Assembly (NCBI GenBank): GCA_037951105.1
Contig: JBAMJV010001398.1
Span: 248,001-312,000 of the forward strand
Source: Echinarachnius parma
Taxonomy: Eukaryota > Echinodermata > Echinoidea > Clypeasteroida > Echinarachniidae
DNA length: 64,000 bases
Reading direction: 5' to 3'
A program made the position numbers and the translations under genes. The notes beneath the pieces were generated by a model. That model was given only the letters and a program-made list of their open reading frames with translations. It was not told the DNA's origin and did not search any database. Below, piece by piece: positions 13,701-28,700 of this stretch (within the stretch, counting starts at the first letter, position 1; every line of letters starts with the position of its first letter).

Positions 13701-16700
13701 CTTCTAATATATAATTTTGTTTGGTTGCCTGCATGGTTTGAGTTGTTGCTGACATATATTCAATTAACTCTGATTATTCAATGTACAATGTACATTTGTA
13801 ATCTGGGATCTGGGATCTAGTAACTTTGTTGACATGTGCAAAAAGCGATGAGTGGTTGATACAATGTATATTGTTGTTATCTGATATGTCCATTGGGTGT
13901 TGTGTGAAAATGTCAAGTTAAATGGACTTTATATGGCCGAGTAATGAGCATAAATGCAAAGTGACATTCACTAACTCATTGCACTCACTTTGTACACAGT
14001 TCTGACGATCCATTGGATAATTTGACATCTGAACACTTCAATCGTAAATATCTTTTTAACGAAAGGGAAATTTGAAAAACCGAAACCGGTCCCATGCTTT
14101 TTTTGTTAATAAGAATACAACAAGGTATGAGGGAACCGCTAAAATTTCAATTGGATTTTGAGGATTTGGACAATGTTACTAAGTCCCTTTAAATAATCAT
14201 GACATTCCTATGGATTCAGCCCAGACTGGTCTTTTTCAATCCAGGCCATTTTGTTGTTGTTGTTGCAAAACTCACCTCTCTGTGATCAATCCATTTAATA
14301 GGAAGAATAAAACCCCTAAACTTGAAATTAGTAGGTATCTCTTTTTCCTGTTTTTTTTCTCATGTGTATAATTGTCATGGAGAAAGACAGAAATACATCC
14401 AAACATGAGACGTGAGTGATAAGTATTTTAAGGCATAGAAGAGAGAGATAGAGCAATCTTTATAATATCCCGTCATTGGGCCCCATAATTTGTTCTCCTT
14501 TTTCTGTTGATGTTCCAAAGAGTGGGAGTATGTTTAATAAAAATGTAATCCGTGTATTTAATAACAGTCTTGCCCACAAATTATCAAGACTTTTTAACCC
14601 ATTCGGGACAGGTCCCCAAAATACGGTCCCCAAAATACTTTGGCTCGAGTCTATAATTATATTATAGAAAGTGCATGATGTACCAAAATAAGATTGTCTT
14701 AAAAGGAGGAGTTAACACATTCAGGACAGGTCCTGAAAATTCTTTGTCTGGAAACTATGAAGTATGCATGATTTACCTATATATCAAAAACAAAAATATT
14801 GTCTCGAATGGGTTTAAGAAAACTCTTTATCTCTGCGCTTGTGTCGTCATACATGCCTGCAACCACCGATTAAGTGCAAGTTATCCAGGCCTGGCTTCGT
14901 CTATTTTTAGTCTCCCGCAAGATTATGAGGGGATTTCAGAATAGCGAATTGTGTCATGAATATTTTGAGCCTTGAAGTTGAATTGAGGGAGTATAAAACA
15001 CTCTCACGTGCCCCTGCCATAGCACCCATCTTTGAATAGAAACCAGGGAAAAATAATTATGATTGTTCTTTGAAGTTATTTTAAAGTAAGCTCCATGTTA
15101 ATTTTTCGGGGACCGTCTTGCGAATTTTTAGGGTTCAATAGGGCATTTTGGGGGCAAAATTGCCCTGAGCCTACATGTTTTGTTTTGCGTCGCCGACATA
15201 TTAACCAGAGAAATGGGAAAGTATCATAGAAATTTGAGCAGCTCGTGCGTTGGGAATGGACCCGGAGCAGAGCGTGCACGTGACGCGCTGAAATCTCGGC
15301 GAGCTTCCTGAGCAATCAGGGTCCTATTTGCAAAGAGGAAATGCACAATTTATTATTATCCCAAGAATAAAGGGAACACATTTTTGTGAAATTGAGAAAA
15401 GGCAGTTTTGATAATCCTTTTCTGCTCCCTTTTTAACCCATCGTGGACTGATCCCGAAAATACTCGGGCTTGGGTGATTGGGTCTATGGAGATTACATTT
15501 TAAAGCACAATCAATCAGTCTTGAACGGATTAAGACCTCTGTTTTGTGGGGGCATGCAGCGCCCTAATTTATAAAGCTGTAGCTCTATCTCATGATTCTA
15601 TCGTTAGCTGTCAATAGAGCTCTGCATTTATATTAGAGCAGTGTATTTTGAGTTTTTCAAGCAGGGTTTCCGTCTCTGCGTTGTTGTTATCGTTCTCCCC
15701 TTAGGCGTCACAGACGTTGCCGGGGTGTAACCTTTTTGCTGGAAGTTATTGTTTTTGTATTATGGGCATTGTCTGCGTAGGAATCTGATGTAATAGGATA
15801 TTTGCTCAAATTGTTGTTTTCATTGCAATAATTTGTCCAAAATGCATATAATTAATTTCTACCATATGTAGTTGGTGATTCGGTGATGAATATTTTTGTT
15901 TTGTTCATTTTAAAAATCCAATTTGCAAAGATTAATCTTGGTGAAGATTATTTTAGTACCATGATTATGTGCAGTTGACAACAGTTTTATTTAAGTACCA
16001 GATAATGACCAATTTAACCCAGGGCTTTCCTTCGAGATTCTGAAATCCCCATAGACTCTGTACATAGCCCACTCGGTTCCCGTAGGCAACGGGTTAAAAT
16101 CCAAACTGACATTGAGAAATTTTGCATACTTCTGACCCTAACACATTACAAAATGTTCAATAATCTTTTACCCTTAAAAATTGAACAAGAAAATAGATAC
16201 TGGCACAACTGCAATATAAAAAAGGGTTTGTGTAGAACCTGGCAACGGAGAGGACAATTTGAGATAGCTTGAGTTAAGTCTTCAAGTGGTTAAAATGGGG
16301 CTCGACACTTAGCGCTTGCCTGATTGCCCGGGACAAGTACAAAATGAATGTCAGGGCAAGTCAAATTTCATAAATGGTCTTGTTTGGTTGCCTAATTGGG
16401 CAACTAACATTAGTATTCAACTTCAAGAGAAAATGTTAATTCCCAAGGTGTGAATCTCATCTAGAATTATAAAGTGGACAAGTACATTTTCTGCTTGGGC
16501 AAGTACAAATTGAAAGTGTATGATTTGTTACTTGCCCAAATGGGCCAGTAGAGAAAAAAAAGGTTAGTGTGGAAGCTTGGTTAAAAGTTGGCAGAATTAC
16601 AGACCGGTGTGAAAGGGCTATAAGGTGTAATTAGCTAGAGATAGAGGAAATGTTTAATTACCTTTTCTAAGAAAAACGTATTAGGAAGGGACTAAAAGGA

Positions 16701-19700
16701 TGGTTGGCCATAATTATACATTTCGCCTCTATTGCCTGTCATGTGGGTTGATCACACAGGGCCAAACCTGTGTATTATAAACACCAACCAATTGATACAT
16801 GAAGAATGGGATTTATGAGCAGTTGGTCTTTATAGATCGATATGTTGGGGGTTTCATCAAATTGCTTGGGCAACCATCGGGCTGCTATCATTTTTTCTAA
16901 AACAACAAATATCTAAACAGTAACCCAAATCGAATTAGCTCTATCCCTTATTCTAAAAGGAACAGGCCATAGTAAACTCTTGGAGCAATTGTGATTGTGA
17001 CTGTGAGCAAATGTTTTAACTGTTCATTTAAATGCCAACTACAGATCACCATTTACAAGGGCAGGTTTGAATTTACAGATTTAAAAGTAGTCTGAATGTA
17101 CCTTTTAATGTTTAAATGCAGTATAGCCCAGTATGATAACAATGCTGTTAACATAAAACTTTAGTTGGGTCGAGGAGTTTAATAGTTGAGTGTGTTTTTC
17201 TCGGAAGGCATGAAAAAAACTCAAATCTTATCGTGAAAGGATACTTAACCCCCAGTGAACAAATTCTTTCTGGGACTTTCCAGGACTATTAAAACAACTT
17301 AAGATTGTTACTTCCCAGAAAAGACTGCATACCCAAGCTCCTTCTTCACATTGTGGATTGTACTGGTCATCATTAATCACCTTCTATGGATGAACAAGAA
17401 ATATTGTACTGACATCAGATTGATTTGAAACAATTACCGAGAATATCAACAATCTATTGAAGATGGACTAGCTACACGATGATTGCGGTTTATAGAAGAC
17501 TTGTCTCCCTCCGATCATTTAAATGTGAATGCTGACTGCTTCACATTCAGGTGACGTAATCTTACATAAGCCTACTGAATGGGGGCCCCCATCATGCAAT
17601 GCTGCTTAAAGTTTGTTGATGGTTTATTGATTTTTATCTTTGCCACAACAATGGGTGACTTTGAGCATTTTATTGATCTGGATAAGAACCCTGTCATGGC
17701 CTGTAAGAGTGTTGTGTTGTGAATGGAACTTACCTTCTTGTACTGTTCTCATATGTTGTAGAACTGTTGAAAATTCATATCAAATTAATTGCACTTTGCA
17801 TTAATCGTCATTCCTTAAAGGGACAGTAACATTGTCCAAATCCTCAAAATCCAATTGGAAATCTAGCGGTTCTCTCATACCTTGTTGTGTTTGTATCAAC
17901 GTTAAAAAGATATTTACGATTGAAGTGTTAAATTATCCATTGGATCGTTGAAACCGTGTACAAAGTCAGTGCAATGAGTTAGTGAACATCACTTTGCATT
18001 TTTGCCCATTACTCGGCCATATATTCGTCCATTTAACTTGAAATTTTCACACAATACCCAGTGGACATATCAGATAACAACAATATACATTAAATCAACC
18101 ACTCATCACTTTTTGCACATGTCAACAAAGTTACTAGTTCCCTTTAATACTACCAAAATAAATGGGGAGGGGGGGGGGGGGGGGCGGTTGATATATTAGG
18201 TGTTATGACAGGGTGTATATTTTGTGGCTTATAAATCTTGATATAAAATACTAAATAACATAATATGGACACATTGATGTGTGGAAAGGTGCAACCTCCA
18301 AATACTAAAGGGTATACAAAATAATGCCCCCCCAAAAAAGAAATTTGAGAACAGTCAATTTAGTGGTCAAACAGTCAAAAGTTATCAGTCTTTATAGAAA
18401 GGTGGTGGTCGCCAGAGCAGTTTTGACTGTATATGGGAATTGCAATATATCTCATAAGCGAAGAGTTAATGCTGATTTACGTTTTGGTTAACCCATAAAC
18501 AACGGGAACCGGGTGTACTCTCGCAGGCAAGGGGTTAATAAATAGTCAACTATTTGTTGTTTCATTCTTCACGTGAATAGAGATAATTCGCCCATGCGCA
18601 GAGGCTCGTAAAGAAAACTGCTTTGAATTGATGTTTAACCTGTTCAAGTAAATCCGGAACACGTTTCCAACCATTAATCAGTGCTGCAACTATTTTCGGC
18701 ATCAGTGACTCAGTCTTTTTGTCCTATTTCTAAAAAAGATCGTCATGTGCCGTTTTTTGTTTGTTGTCGGTTAGAAATGCGGTCTGGCAACACTCTCCTA
18801 AAAATAGGGCGGTAGCGCCGGAACGAGGAGAGGGAAGAAAAAATGATGAAAGAAGTTCTCGGTGAAGGGAGTAAATCGTGAAAGAAGTACTCAGCGAAAG
18901 GGAGTAAACCGTGCACCCCTTTGGCGTCGTTAGATTCGCGCTCGTAATGACCTTTGACAGGCTGGATATTCCCAATATCCTCCCTCCGCTGAGATGACAA
19001 TAACCGTTCACTCGCAGACTTGTACTAAATTTGGCAGCTGATGAGACTATTGGCCACTTGACAGTACCCATACGCTACCCCCTCCCCAGTGAAACAAATA
19101 TGTGGGGGCTCGGGGCGAATTCGCCCCCCGAAATGCCAAAAAGAGCCCCCTGAAAATTTGCATAGCGTTCAATGCAAATCAAAATTTGGGAGCGTTATTT
19201 TCATGCAGGCAAGCTTGAAAAGTCGCTGCCCCCGAGAGATGAGAATTAATTTTCCCCCTGCTGGACAGTACTGATATACACCCTGTCCCCCTCCCCAGCC
19301 TTAGCCTCCATTTTTATTTTGGGGGGATGACAACATTAATTCCAAGTTGTTCAACATACACAAATCCACTAACAAATTCACAAACTTCCTCATAAATAAT
19401 GAGTTTGCTGGAACAAGTGGATCAGGTTTAGTGGACTGAACCTAAATGTCCAGAGCAGAGGCTTCAAAACTCTCACATTAATTTCAAGTTTGCTATTATA
19501 AAATGAATTTAAAATATATTATTTGAGCTTGCTGAAACAAATGGTTCGAGTTTTGATAGTTGAACTGAACAAAAATGTACGGGGCAAAGCCCGTAAAAAC
19601 TCTCACTTTATTTGAGTGGATTTAAACATATTATTTACGAAGCAGAGCCCTCAAAACCTGTTCATAAAAATTGAGTTGACTTCGCTCTGAAAACGAGTTT

Positions 19701-22700
19701 ATTGATTGTAGCATCCAGGGACATTTATTAACCCATTGGCAACTAGGATTTTGTTGGTACTGTATTAAACCTCCATGGATGTGTTATAATCTAGTCAGGA
19801 ACATTCATAAACCAAGAGAGGGTCCAGAGAACTTTGAAATGTGATTCTAGTTTGCCAAACGGATATCTAAGATTACCGACTGCAAACTATTCAAACCGTT
19901 CAAATTGATTGAAATCTCTCTGCGGATTTACCTTTGCCCTTTTGACTCATCTTAAAACAAGACGAATTCTCAACGTGCAACTTTTTAAAGTAGTTTAAGT
20001 CGCAAGTTTGCAGTGCCGGATAAGTACGAGCTAAAGATAAGACCCGACTTGATATTTGATGCGTTTCCCAGGATTTACGTCTGTGTGTATATGTATTTCA
20101 TTTTGGAGTATCCTGTTTATCTGAGCGTAGAATGTCTCCACTGCCAGGCATTTCATATGGCGTGAATACTTACACATATTTGGCTATTTACTTTATGTGC
20201 TACTTACTTTATGTGTTTTGATTCTTGGATAACCGATTGACTCGTGATTTTTGGATAACTGATTGAATCAGCTGAACTAACAAACTTGATGAAAGTGCTT
20301 TAATATCATTTCTGTGTATGGAATCACTCTTCAATCTCTGTTTCATAACTATTTTCTGATGTATATATGTTTGGTATTATGGAATCGTAACATTGCGTTA
20401 AAAATAGTTATTCTAGAGCTTTTGCCTAGTGCTACGCGAGAATAAGCTGAGAATAAGCTATTTTTGACTTTAAAATTTTCCAGTCAACTTCTTGGATTAC
20501 AAAACTGGAAATTTACAAAATGAACTTGAAAATGCAAGGCATTAGATCTATCTTTTGTTTTTTATTTTCACTTGATTGTGAAATGGTTGGTTTATGAAAA
20601 TGAACATCACTTATGACTCTTGGACCAGTGATATTCGTTTCAGTGTAAGTCACCTGTATGTTCGGTTCCATGACATTTGTGCTAGTGACAATTGTTTTCG
20701 CTAATGATTTTTTAATGAAAATTGTTTCCTACCATCCTAACCCAAACCCAAAGGCCCGTATTCACAAAGGAGGTTAGTAGGAGGTTTGTACAAACCATGG
20801 TTTATCCATGGTCTACATCTATGGAGTGCTGCTCGTATACAAGTAAAACAATTTCTAATTTCTAATGTTATGACTGTTGGTGCTTGCTAACCAGCAAATT
20901 TCACCATGTGAGACATTTATTTGGTGCATTTTGTAAATGTGTACCATCAACATTGTTAACAAGTAAGGAGTTCACATTCTTTCTCCGTTTACAAATGGCA
21001 CTCCATAGATGTAGACCATGGATAAACCATGGTTTGTACAAACCTACTACAAACAACCTTTGTGAATACGGGCAAATAACGCTAACCCTTTACCATAACC
21101 CTAATCCGGAACAGGGCCAAGACTATGCAGTGTTGTGAGAGAGAATTTTTTTTTTAATGCATGAATGTGTGCAAGAAATTTTGAGAAGTGATTTTTAGCT
21201 GTTATTTTTTCAAATAGACTAGTTCATGATTTTAATCTTTATTATGTGAATGTTTGAATGAGGTGGGTTTTTTTTTTCCTGACCGATTAGCCAGTTGACC
21301 AATGTTAAAATGTTCTTTGTTTAGGAGCCCTACAAGTTTCTGATCTTGGATGGCCAAAATATCCCCGATCTTGATTTGACCTGCCCAATCAGGCCACTAG
21401 GAGAAAATGATTATTTCTTGTAATGGGAAATTTATTGTCATTAATGTGTTTCTTTTTTGTTTTTCTTTTCTTACAGCTGTCGAAGGTGACAGGCAATGCG
21501 ATGAGGGAGAAGTTAAAAGGAGGTGGTGGATGTGAGTATCAACTGATTTTCATTACTCTCTCCGTTGTCATGTTACTTTCATGTTTTCATGTTGTTTTAT
21601 GCTATCTACAAGATTCATAACATTTTCATGCTCATTTTTTGTTTACAAGGTATACAAAAGTAATCCACTAATGTAAATCAAATTATTCAAGTTGAATTTT
21701 TGTTTTCTATAAAAAATGACTAAATATTTACTTGTCCCCAAAAGGCTAACGTGAAAATGAAAGAAGAATCCAGCGTAGAAACAATACTTGTAAGGTTTCA
21801 AATCCCTGGCTTAGCTACTTTATGAATTATTATGAATTATTTTGATATTTGTCCATCCACTACAATAATATTGTATTATTATTTTTAGATTTTTATAATT
21901 CACAACAATAATATTGTATTATAATTTTGATATTTTTTTTAAATTCCCAACAATAATATTTTTTTGTTTTGTAAGAAATGATTTTCATTGAAATAATAAG
22001 ATTTGACTGAATTTGCCTGCCTATACCGTAGAACACCATCGTCAAGCACCCCCTAGCACCTATATGCATCTTGCTTTTAAAGACGTTTCCATGAGATTCA
22101 CCTCCATTATTATCCTCATGAATATTCCTCACCATTACTTGCATTCTTGATTAAAGTTTCCCGTTTGGACAGAGAGCGGGCGCTCTTTAAAAGCAAGATG
22201 CATATTGGTGCTTGGGGGTGCTTGACGATGGTGTTCTACGGTAGTTAATGATGTCTTGCCTGGGATTCCTTCAACAGAAATAGAGGATGAATTATTTTGA
22301 TATTTGTCCATCCACTACAATAATATTGTATTATTTTTTTTATATTTTTAAAATTCACAACAATAATATTGTATTATTATTTTTATATTTTTTTTAATTC
22401 CTTGTCTTGCCTGGGCTTCCTTCAACAGAAATAGATTAATCTACAAAGAAACCTTGTGATATTTCATCTTAAAACTGCTTGAAATTGTACTTGAAACTGT
22501 GCCCATAACTGTTATTTTACAATAATAGCTTTGAGATATTTCATCTTGAATCTCTACTTGAAATTGGTACTTGAAACTGAGCGTGTAACTGTTATTTTAG
22601 CTTTTTATAAGTACTGAATCTGATCAAAGTTTATTTTCTAATTGAGGATACGATACCTGGAATTTTACAGAAAGGTGAAGTACATGTATATATAGAGAAT

Positions 22701-25700
22701 CCATATATTTCATTACAAAATAGGACGAATTGGAAGATGTTTGCAATGTTTTTTTTAAAAATGAATACTAATACTTTTGATTATAAAAGGGACAGATAGC
22801 CATATATTTTTACAGATTTTGTATGGATTCTGATTCTTGACTCTGCTATATCATACATCAGAATACATAAAATAATGATAATGATAATAAAAAATAAAAA
22901 TAAAAATGAAAATAGAATAACAATTATAGTAATAATAATGCTAAAAATAATGGTAATGATAATAATAATAATACAAAATAAATAATAGAAAAATACAATC
23001 CAAAGAGGGGAGCAAAGGGGCTGGTTGGTAGCTGACTGGAGGCAGTTGGTAGCATCTTTAAAAGTCTCTGGTAGATGTAACATCCCAAAGGGGAACAAAC
23101 CCAGGACCTCTTTTGATGTCATTATTTGTAATATTTTCCCTCCATGTCTCTCTCTTTCTTTCGTTCAGTGGGGTACTCGCAGTCGATGCGGGAAAAGACG
23201 AGACCAAACACCATCATCAATTCCAGCAAGTCATTCCAACCGGTAAGTTAAAGATCTGTAGCCCATGCATTCTCACGAATGCTGTCTTAAAGGGATGGTT
23301 GAGTTTTGCAATGGTCAAACTAAATTTTATTAACCAAAACCTGCATCATTACAGTACAAACTAATAGTTATAACTCCACCATGCATGGTCGAAAGGTATA
23401 CAAAATTACAAGTAAAACCTGGTTATCATTAAAAAATGGCTGTTACAACTCAAGAGGGCGCTTTCTAAAAAATCATTGGTTTAAACCATTTTCCATACAA
23501 AATTGTGCATGTGATGTTTTGTTACAATAATGATTAAATAGAGATACAATGTATCATCAACAACTATTTTAAAACCTCTTTTGAATTTGTTTAAAAGAAG
23601 TGTATATGCATTTTATGTATTTTTTTTAAAAAGTCAAGATATCGTCTGGCTAGACGATATATAAATAAAATATTTTGAAATCAAATTTTGCAACTATGAG
23701 AGCATTTGAAAGGGATTGATTCTCATTTCACATGTTTCATTCAATGAACTTTCAAATGGAATTAAAACCAACCAATTTAGTTTCATGGGGCAATTCTGGA
23801 AGTACCAATACTAAAGTGTACCTTTGTAAGCTATTTAGCCCATTGACGATTTATTTTAGTAATTTCCATAGACCCCAGCCGCCAGCCGGAGTATTTTTGT
23901 GACAGGTTCTGAATGATGGTTAACTCGTTGAAGACATTTGGATTTCATGTAATATACAGTATAATATTAAAAACACACATTCTTTTAATATAGACCCAAT
24001 CTTTTCAGGACTTCCTTTCAGGACTGGCTGGCCCCATAAATGCTGGGGCTAGGGTCTATGAATAGTCATGTTATACCACAATCCAGTATTATGGGCTAAA
24101 TACCCGGAAGGATGGAACATAGTTCCTTTGAATTGTGTGCGCCCACAGGGTTGCCGTTGGCTGGAATGCACCCCCAGGGAGTGGAAAACATGCACTTTGT
24201 GTGCTGGATTGATTGCGGAATGTATCCGATGACCGGGGTTTTATTACAATTGTAAAGCGCTTAGAGATGATTATCAATCGTGATAGGCACTATATAAAGC
24301 GAGGATATTATATTATTATTATTATGATTAAACATTAATGATATATATGTAGAACAAAAATAGGGAGATATATTTTTGATTGCCTGTCCGTTTTCTTGTT
24401 TAACCCATTCAAAACGTTTTGATTTTGGTATAACATGCATTCTCCATAGACCACAGCCAGAGTATTTGGGGGACCAGTCATGAGGGGTGTTTCACAAAGA
24501 TCCTAAGTTGAACTTAACTCTAAGTTGGACTTAGAAACTATGGAAAGCCATTAGTTTCTTTGAAACAATTTTATAAAATTTCTTTTAAAAGGCATAAAAT
24601 GTTGATTCAAATCATTGATATTTTCTATTATCAAGGGGATTTCATGTTCTTGGTGTAGAATGTATGAAAAGTCTAAAATACTCGCATTTTTGCTTTTTAA
24701 TATATTTTATTCCAAGGATACAAATGGCTTTCCATAATGTTAAAATCCAACTTAGAGATAAGTTCAACTTGGGATCTTTGTGAAACACCCCCCTTATTGG
24801 AGCAGCAGCTGTGCTTCCTTTCAGTTCTCAGTCTAAATAGGGAATATTGTGTAAATATTGAAAACATTGAACATTGAAAACAATCAATAACCACATCTGT
24901 TATCAAAATGGATGGAGAAAAATATGTAACACCTAGATTTAAATTACTGTTTATTAACACATTCAAGACCCGTTCGGAAAATACTTGGGTTGGGTTTAAT
25001 ATTGAAAGCATGTCGTTCTATGGAGAATGCATGTTATACCAAAACTAAATAGTCTTCATTGTGTTAAATCTTTATGATGTATGCTAGATCATATATTGAA
25101 GAACTATGTCATCTGTATGGTTTGCAACTTGGCATCCATTTTTGTTATAATAGTTAATCGAGTGGTGTTGCCAAATTTGTTCACATGTCATATGCACAAC
25201 CACAGTTTCATCTACTAGGTAAATTGAGAGACCAAAATTGTTTCTATTTCGTGACCATTCCATTTTTGTATTCTGTGTATATCAACTGAGCTAAATTGCA
25301 TAGTTTCAGATGCCTTTTTTGCGTATACTTCATATGACAATCAACTGAGTGGAATCGTTATTGTTATTGGAACTCCCGTGTTTAATGGTGACTATTTGAT
25401 AAGTTAGACAGAGATGTTTTTACAAAGACTTAACTCCATACCGGAAGTTACTGAGTACTTCGACTGGCACGAAACACAGGTCAGTGCGCCATCGTTGATG
25501 GTTTATCTCCAATGAGCGATAGCGAGATTTTGTAGCAGAAGGAGACAACAAATTTACCTTTTCATAGATCTTGCATTGATGGATTTGTCCTTTGTGTGAT
25601 TTTAAAATAAGCTGTGAATGTTTTCCATTTGAGGATGTACAAATTTGTTCATATTGCTTTCATTTGAAAATGTGAACAAGTAAAACATTTTGTATTTGTA

Positions 25701-28700
25701 ATAAAAATCAATATATGTTTTAACTTATTAAATGTTTCTGCACATTTAAAAAAAATTGTAACAAGTGGGACACCTGGTAGTGCACAGAAAAGCTATTCAA
25801 GAACTGATAAATATGTCTTTAATCTGAATATTTAGTATAATTCATATTGTCTTTATAGTTTATATAAATATTGTTTTTGTTTCTTTGTAAGACATACATG
25901 TATCTAAATATTGATGTTGTTTCTTTGTAATTTGTTTTTTTAATATTTGTTTCTTTGTATAAACTATATCTAAATATTGTTGATGTTTCTTTGTTTTTCT
26001 AGATGCCATTCCAGCAACAGGGTAGCTCACCAGACGTCAGATCACCCCTCAGCACAGCTGGGTAATTATTCAAATCAGTTATATTAAACTAACAGACGTA
26101 CTGACAGACAGACATATTACAAATTATACACACATACATTTAAATACAAATTGCTGTAGATAATTATACAGATTACTACACCTCAGAGCAGCTAGGTAGG
26201 TATTCAAATTAGCTCACTAACATACCAACAGACAGACTGAAACATTACGTACACTCACAAGCTTACACATACATATGTGTCAAGCTGTATATTATTCAAA
26301 TTCTCACTAACGAACACACTGACAGTCAGAAACATAACATACATACTGTACCCACAAAAACACACATATCTTTGTACATCTAAGTATGTATTATACTTAT
26401 CTCTCACTAACGTACTGACATACACATGCACACACACATATATATATATACACACACACAGACAAACAAACATGCACAACTATAATCTCTTTTAATATAC
26501 ACTCCCAACCTCATTTCGTATTTATGTTCACACACACAAACAAATGATATATTTATTCTAAGTACTGCATTTTGTGTATGCCATTTCTGTCATGTTCAAA
26601 TTAATTCTAATTCAGTATAGAAATAAAAAACTTGTTCCCATTTTCATGTATCTAACTTTCAAGTATTCTTTACTTGTGTAGCTATAGCGATACATTCATG
26701 TAAATAATTTCCTAACTTGCATTTCAGCACAGAAATGTTAAACTATACACGTTCAATTAATGTAATTAATCATTATGTTCATAGATGTACTCTAATGCAG
26801 ATGCGCTAATAACAATTGTATATATAACATTTCACATGAGCATTTTATGTGTTGTTTATTAAGTATTTTAAAATAACTCCTAGTTATTAATTTGTATAGT
26901 TTAACATTTTTGCTACATTGGTATGTGTTGAATTAGGATTTTTAATTTGAGTGTACCATGTGTTATTTACGCCGTTTGAATCATTGATTATCTGTTACTG
27001 GTAGTTATTTCCTTTAAAAAAAATAAAAGTCTATAAAGGAAACAACTTAAAAACAATTGCATTTACTTTTAAAATGTGTACCATTCACTATTTTGAAATG
27101 ATATGTAGTTCCTTGTATTTCTTTTAAAATATTGTCATCTTAAATAATAGAATTCCTCATGCAATAAATTAGTTATGCAACCTTTGTAAACATCCTCAAC
27201 CTAATATAATAAAGTAGTAAAAGAATTAGGAGAAAAAACAATTGTCGGGATAATTATAGTAATTTGAAAATATATTTATATAGACATATAAACATGGAAT
27301 TTTTGGAAGTGAAGGATTGGAACAATGCAATTAATGCATTAAGTATTTCCTGATTGTCATTATTTGATGTCATAGGAAAGTTGCTGGTACATTTACAGAA
27401 TTTGTTAATTCATGCATAATAAAGCTTTCAGTAAAAATATCCATGCTCTTGTAATAGTCTTAAATAAAATTGAAATTGACAAGACAAACTATAAATATAA
27501 GTTGTTTTGAAAAGAGTTATTGCATCAGGAAAAAATAATAGAGCGATTTCCCCCTGTTAATGACAGAACAATATAAGGGTTCTATAAACTTTACTCTGAC
27601 TTGTTGTTTGAAGTTATATTTAAAGAAAATTTTTAACCAACGTCCTGGTCGCGATTTTTTTTTCCGTACCACTAACGCGTCAGATCGGCTAATTTTGATT
27701 TTTTCTGCGTCTTGCAGAGAGACTATCACTCGCGCATGCGCATAGCCAAACATACCGCATAGCCATTAATCTGACCTATAGCCACTAAATCTGACATATA
27801 GCCACTAAATCTGACCTATAGCCACTAAATCTGACCTATAGCCACTAATCTGACCTATAGCCACCAAATTAGGGTTAGGGTTAGGGTTTGGGTTAGGGTT
27901 ATATATCCCAAAAAACCGCTGCAAATCGAGTCAGTCTCTGTGGCGTAATGGATAGCGCTCTAGACTGACAACCTATAAGTCGCCTGGTTCGAGCCACGGT
28001 CTTGCCATCGCTTCTTTTGCGTAAATTCGTACTCGATGTTCGATATTATTAAAGTCAGAAATTTTGGCTATGCGCGAGTGATAGTCTCTCTCAAGTCGCA
28101 GAATTAGCCGATCTGACGCGTTAGTGGTACGGAAAAAAATATCGCGTCCTGGTCATAATCGTCACAGGATATTGCAACACTTTATATTTTTATTTATCGG
28201 GAATGTTTCATCGGGAAAGCATTTGATTTTCAAAGAATCATAAAAATAGGTCATTAAACTTAATAGACTTCAGCTAACTTCAAAGGTACTAAATACGTTG
28301 ACTATTTCTTTAAATTAGCCTAATTGGCTGACGTGCTAGAACTTGTGGATGTCACACACTGGGATTTAAATATGAATTATAATTCAATGACTTGCGGTCG
28401 CCAGGGGAAATGAAATTACAAAGCTGAAATTCATGCTCAATCATTTTATATAAAAGCGATAAAGACGTCGCATACTTGTCTGAGCGTGTTGTTTGAAATG
28501 TTATTCTGATTAAGATTTTCACTTCTGCATTAAGAAATATTTTGGTATTTAGTTGAAGACTTTCAATTTGATTTATTTCCATAAATACTACAGCTTTTAT
28601 ACCTTTATTAATCTACTGTATTTATGGGGCAAATAGTCCTAGTTGTATAAAAAAAAAAAGTTATTAATAATCCTATCACTAACATAGTTTATAATTATGT

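Larger units (their letters stand above)
27651..28145. mobile_element. Mutator-like fold-back element with unusual cargo
   Basis: Exact 9-bp flanking repeats GTCCTGGTC (27642-27650, 28146-28154). TIRs of about 100 bp start GCGATTTTTTTTTCCGTACC and pair with ggtacggaaaaaaatatcgc. Long TIRs with a 9-bp target duplication fit Mutator-like elements. The inside, about 315 bp, holds a 20-bp minisatellite, TTAGGG repeats and a tRNA-like sequence. No transposase. Confidence 0.82.
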
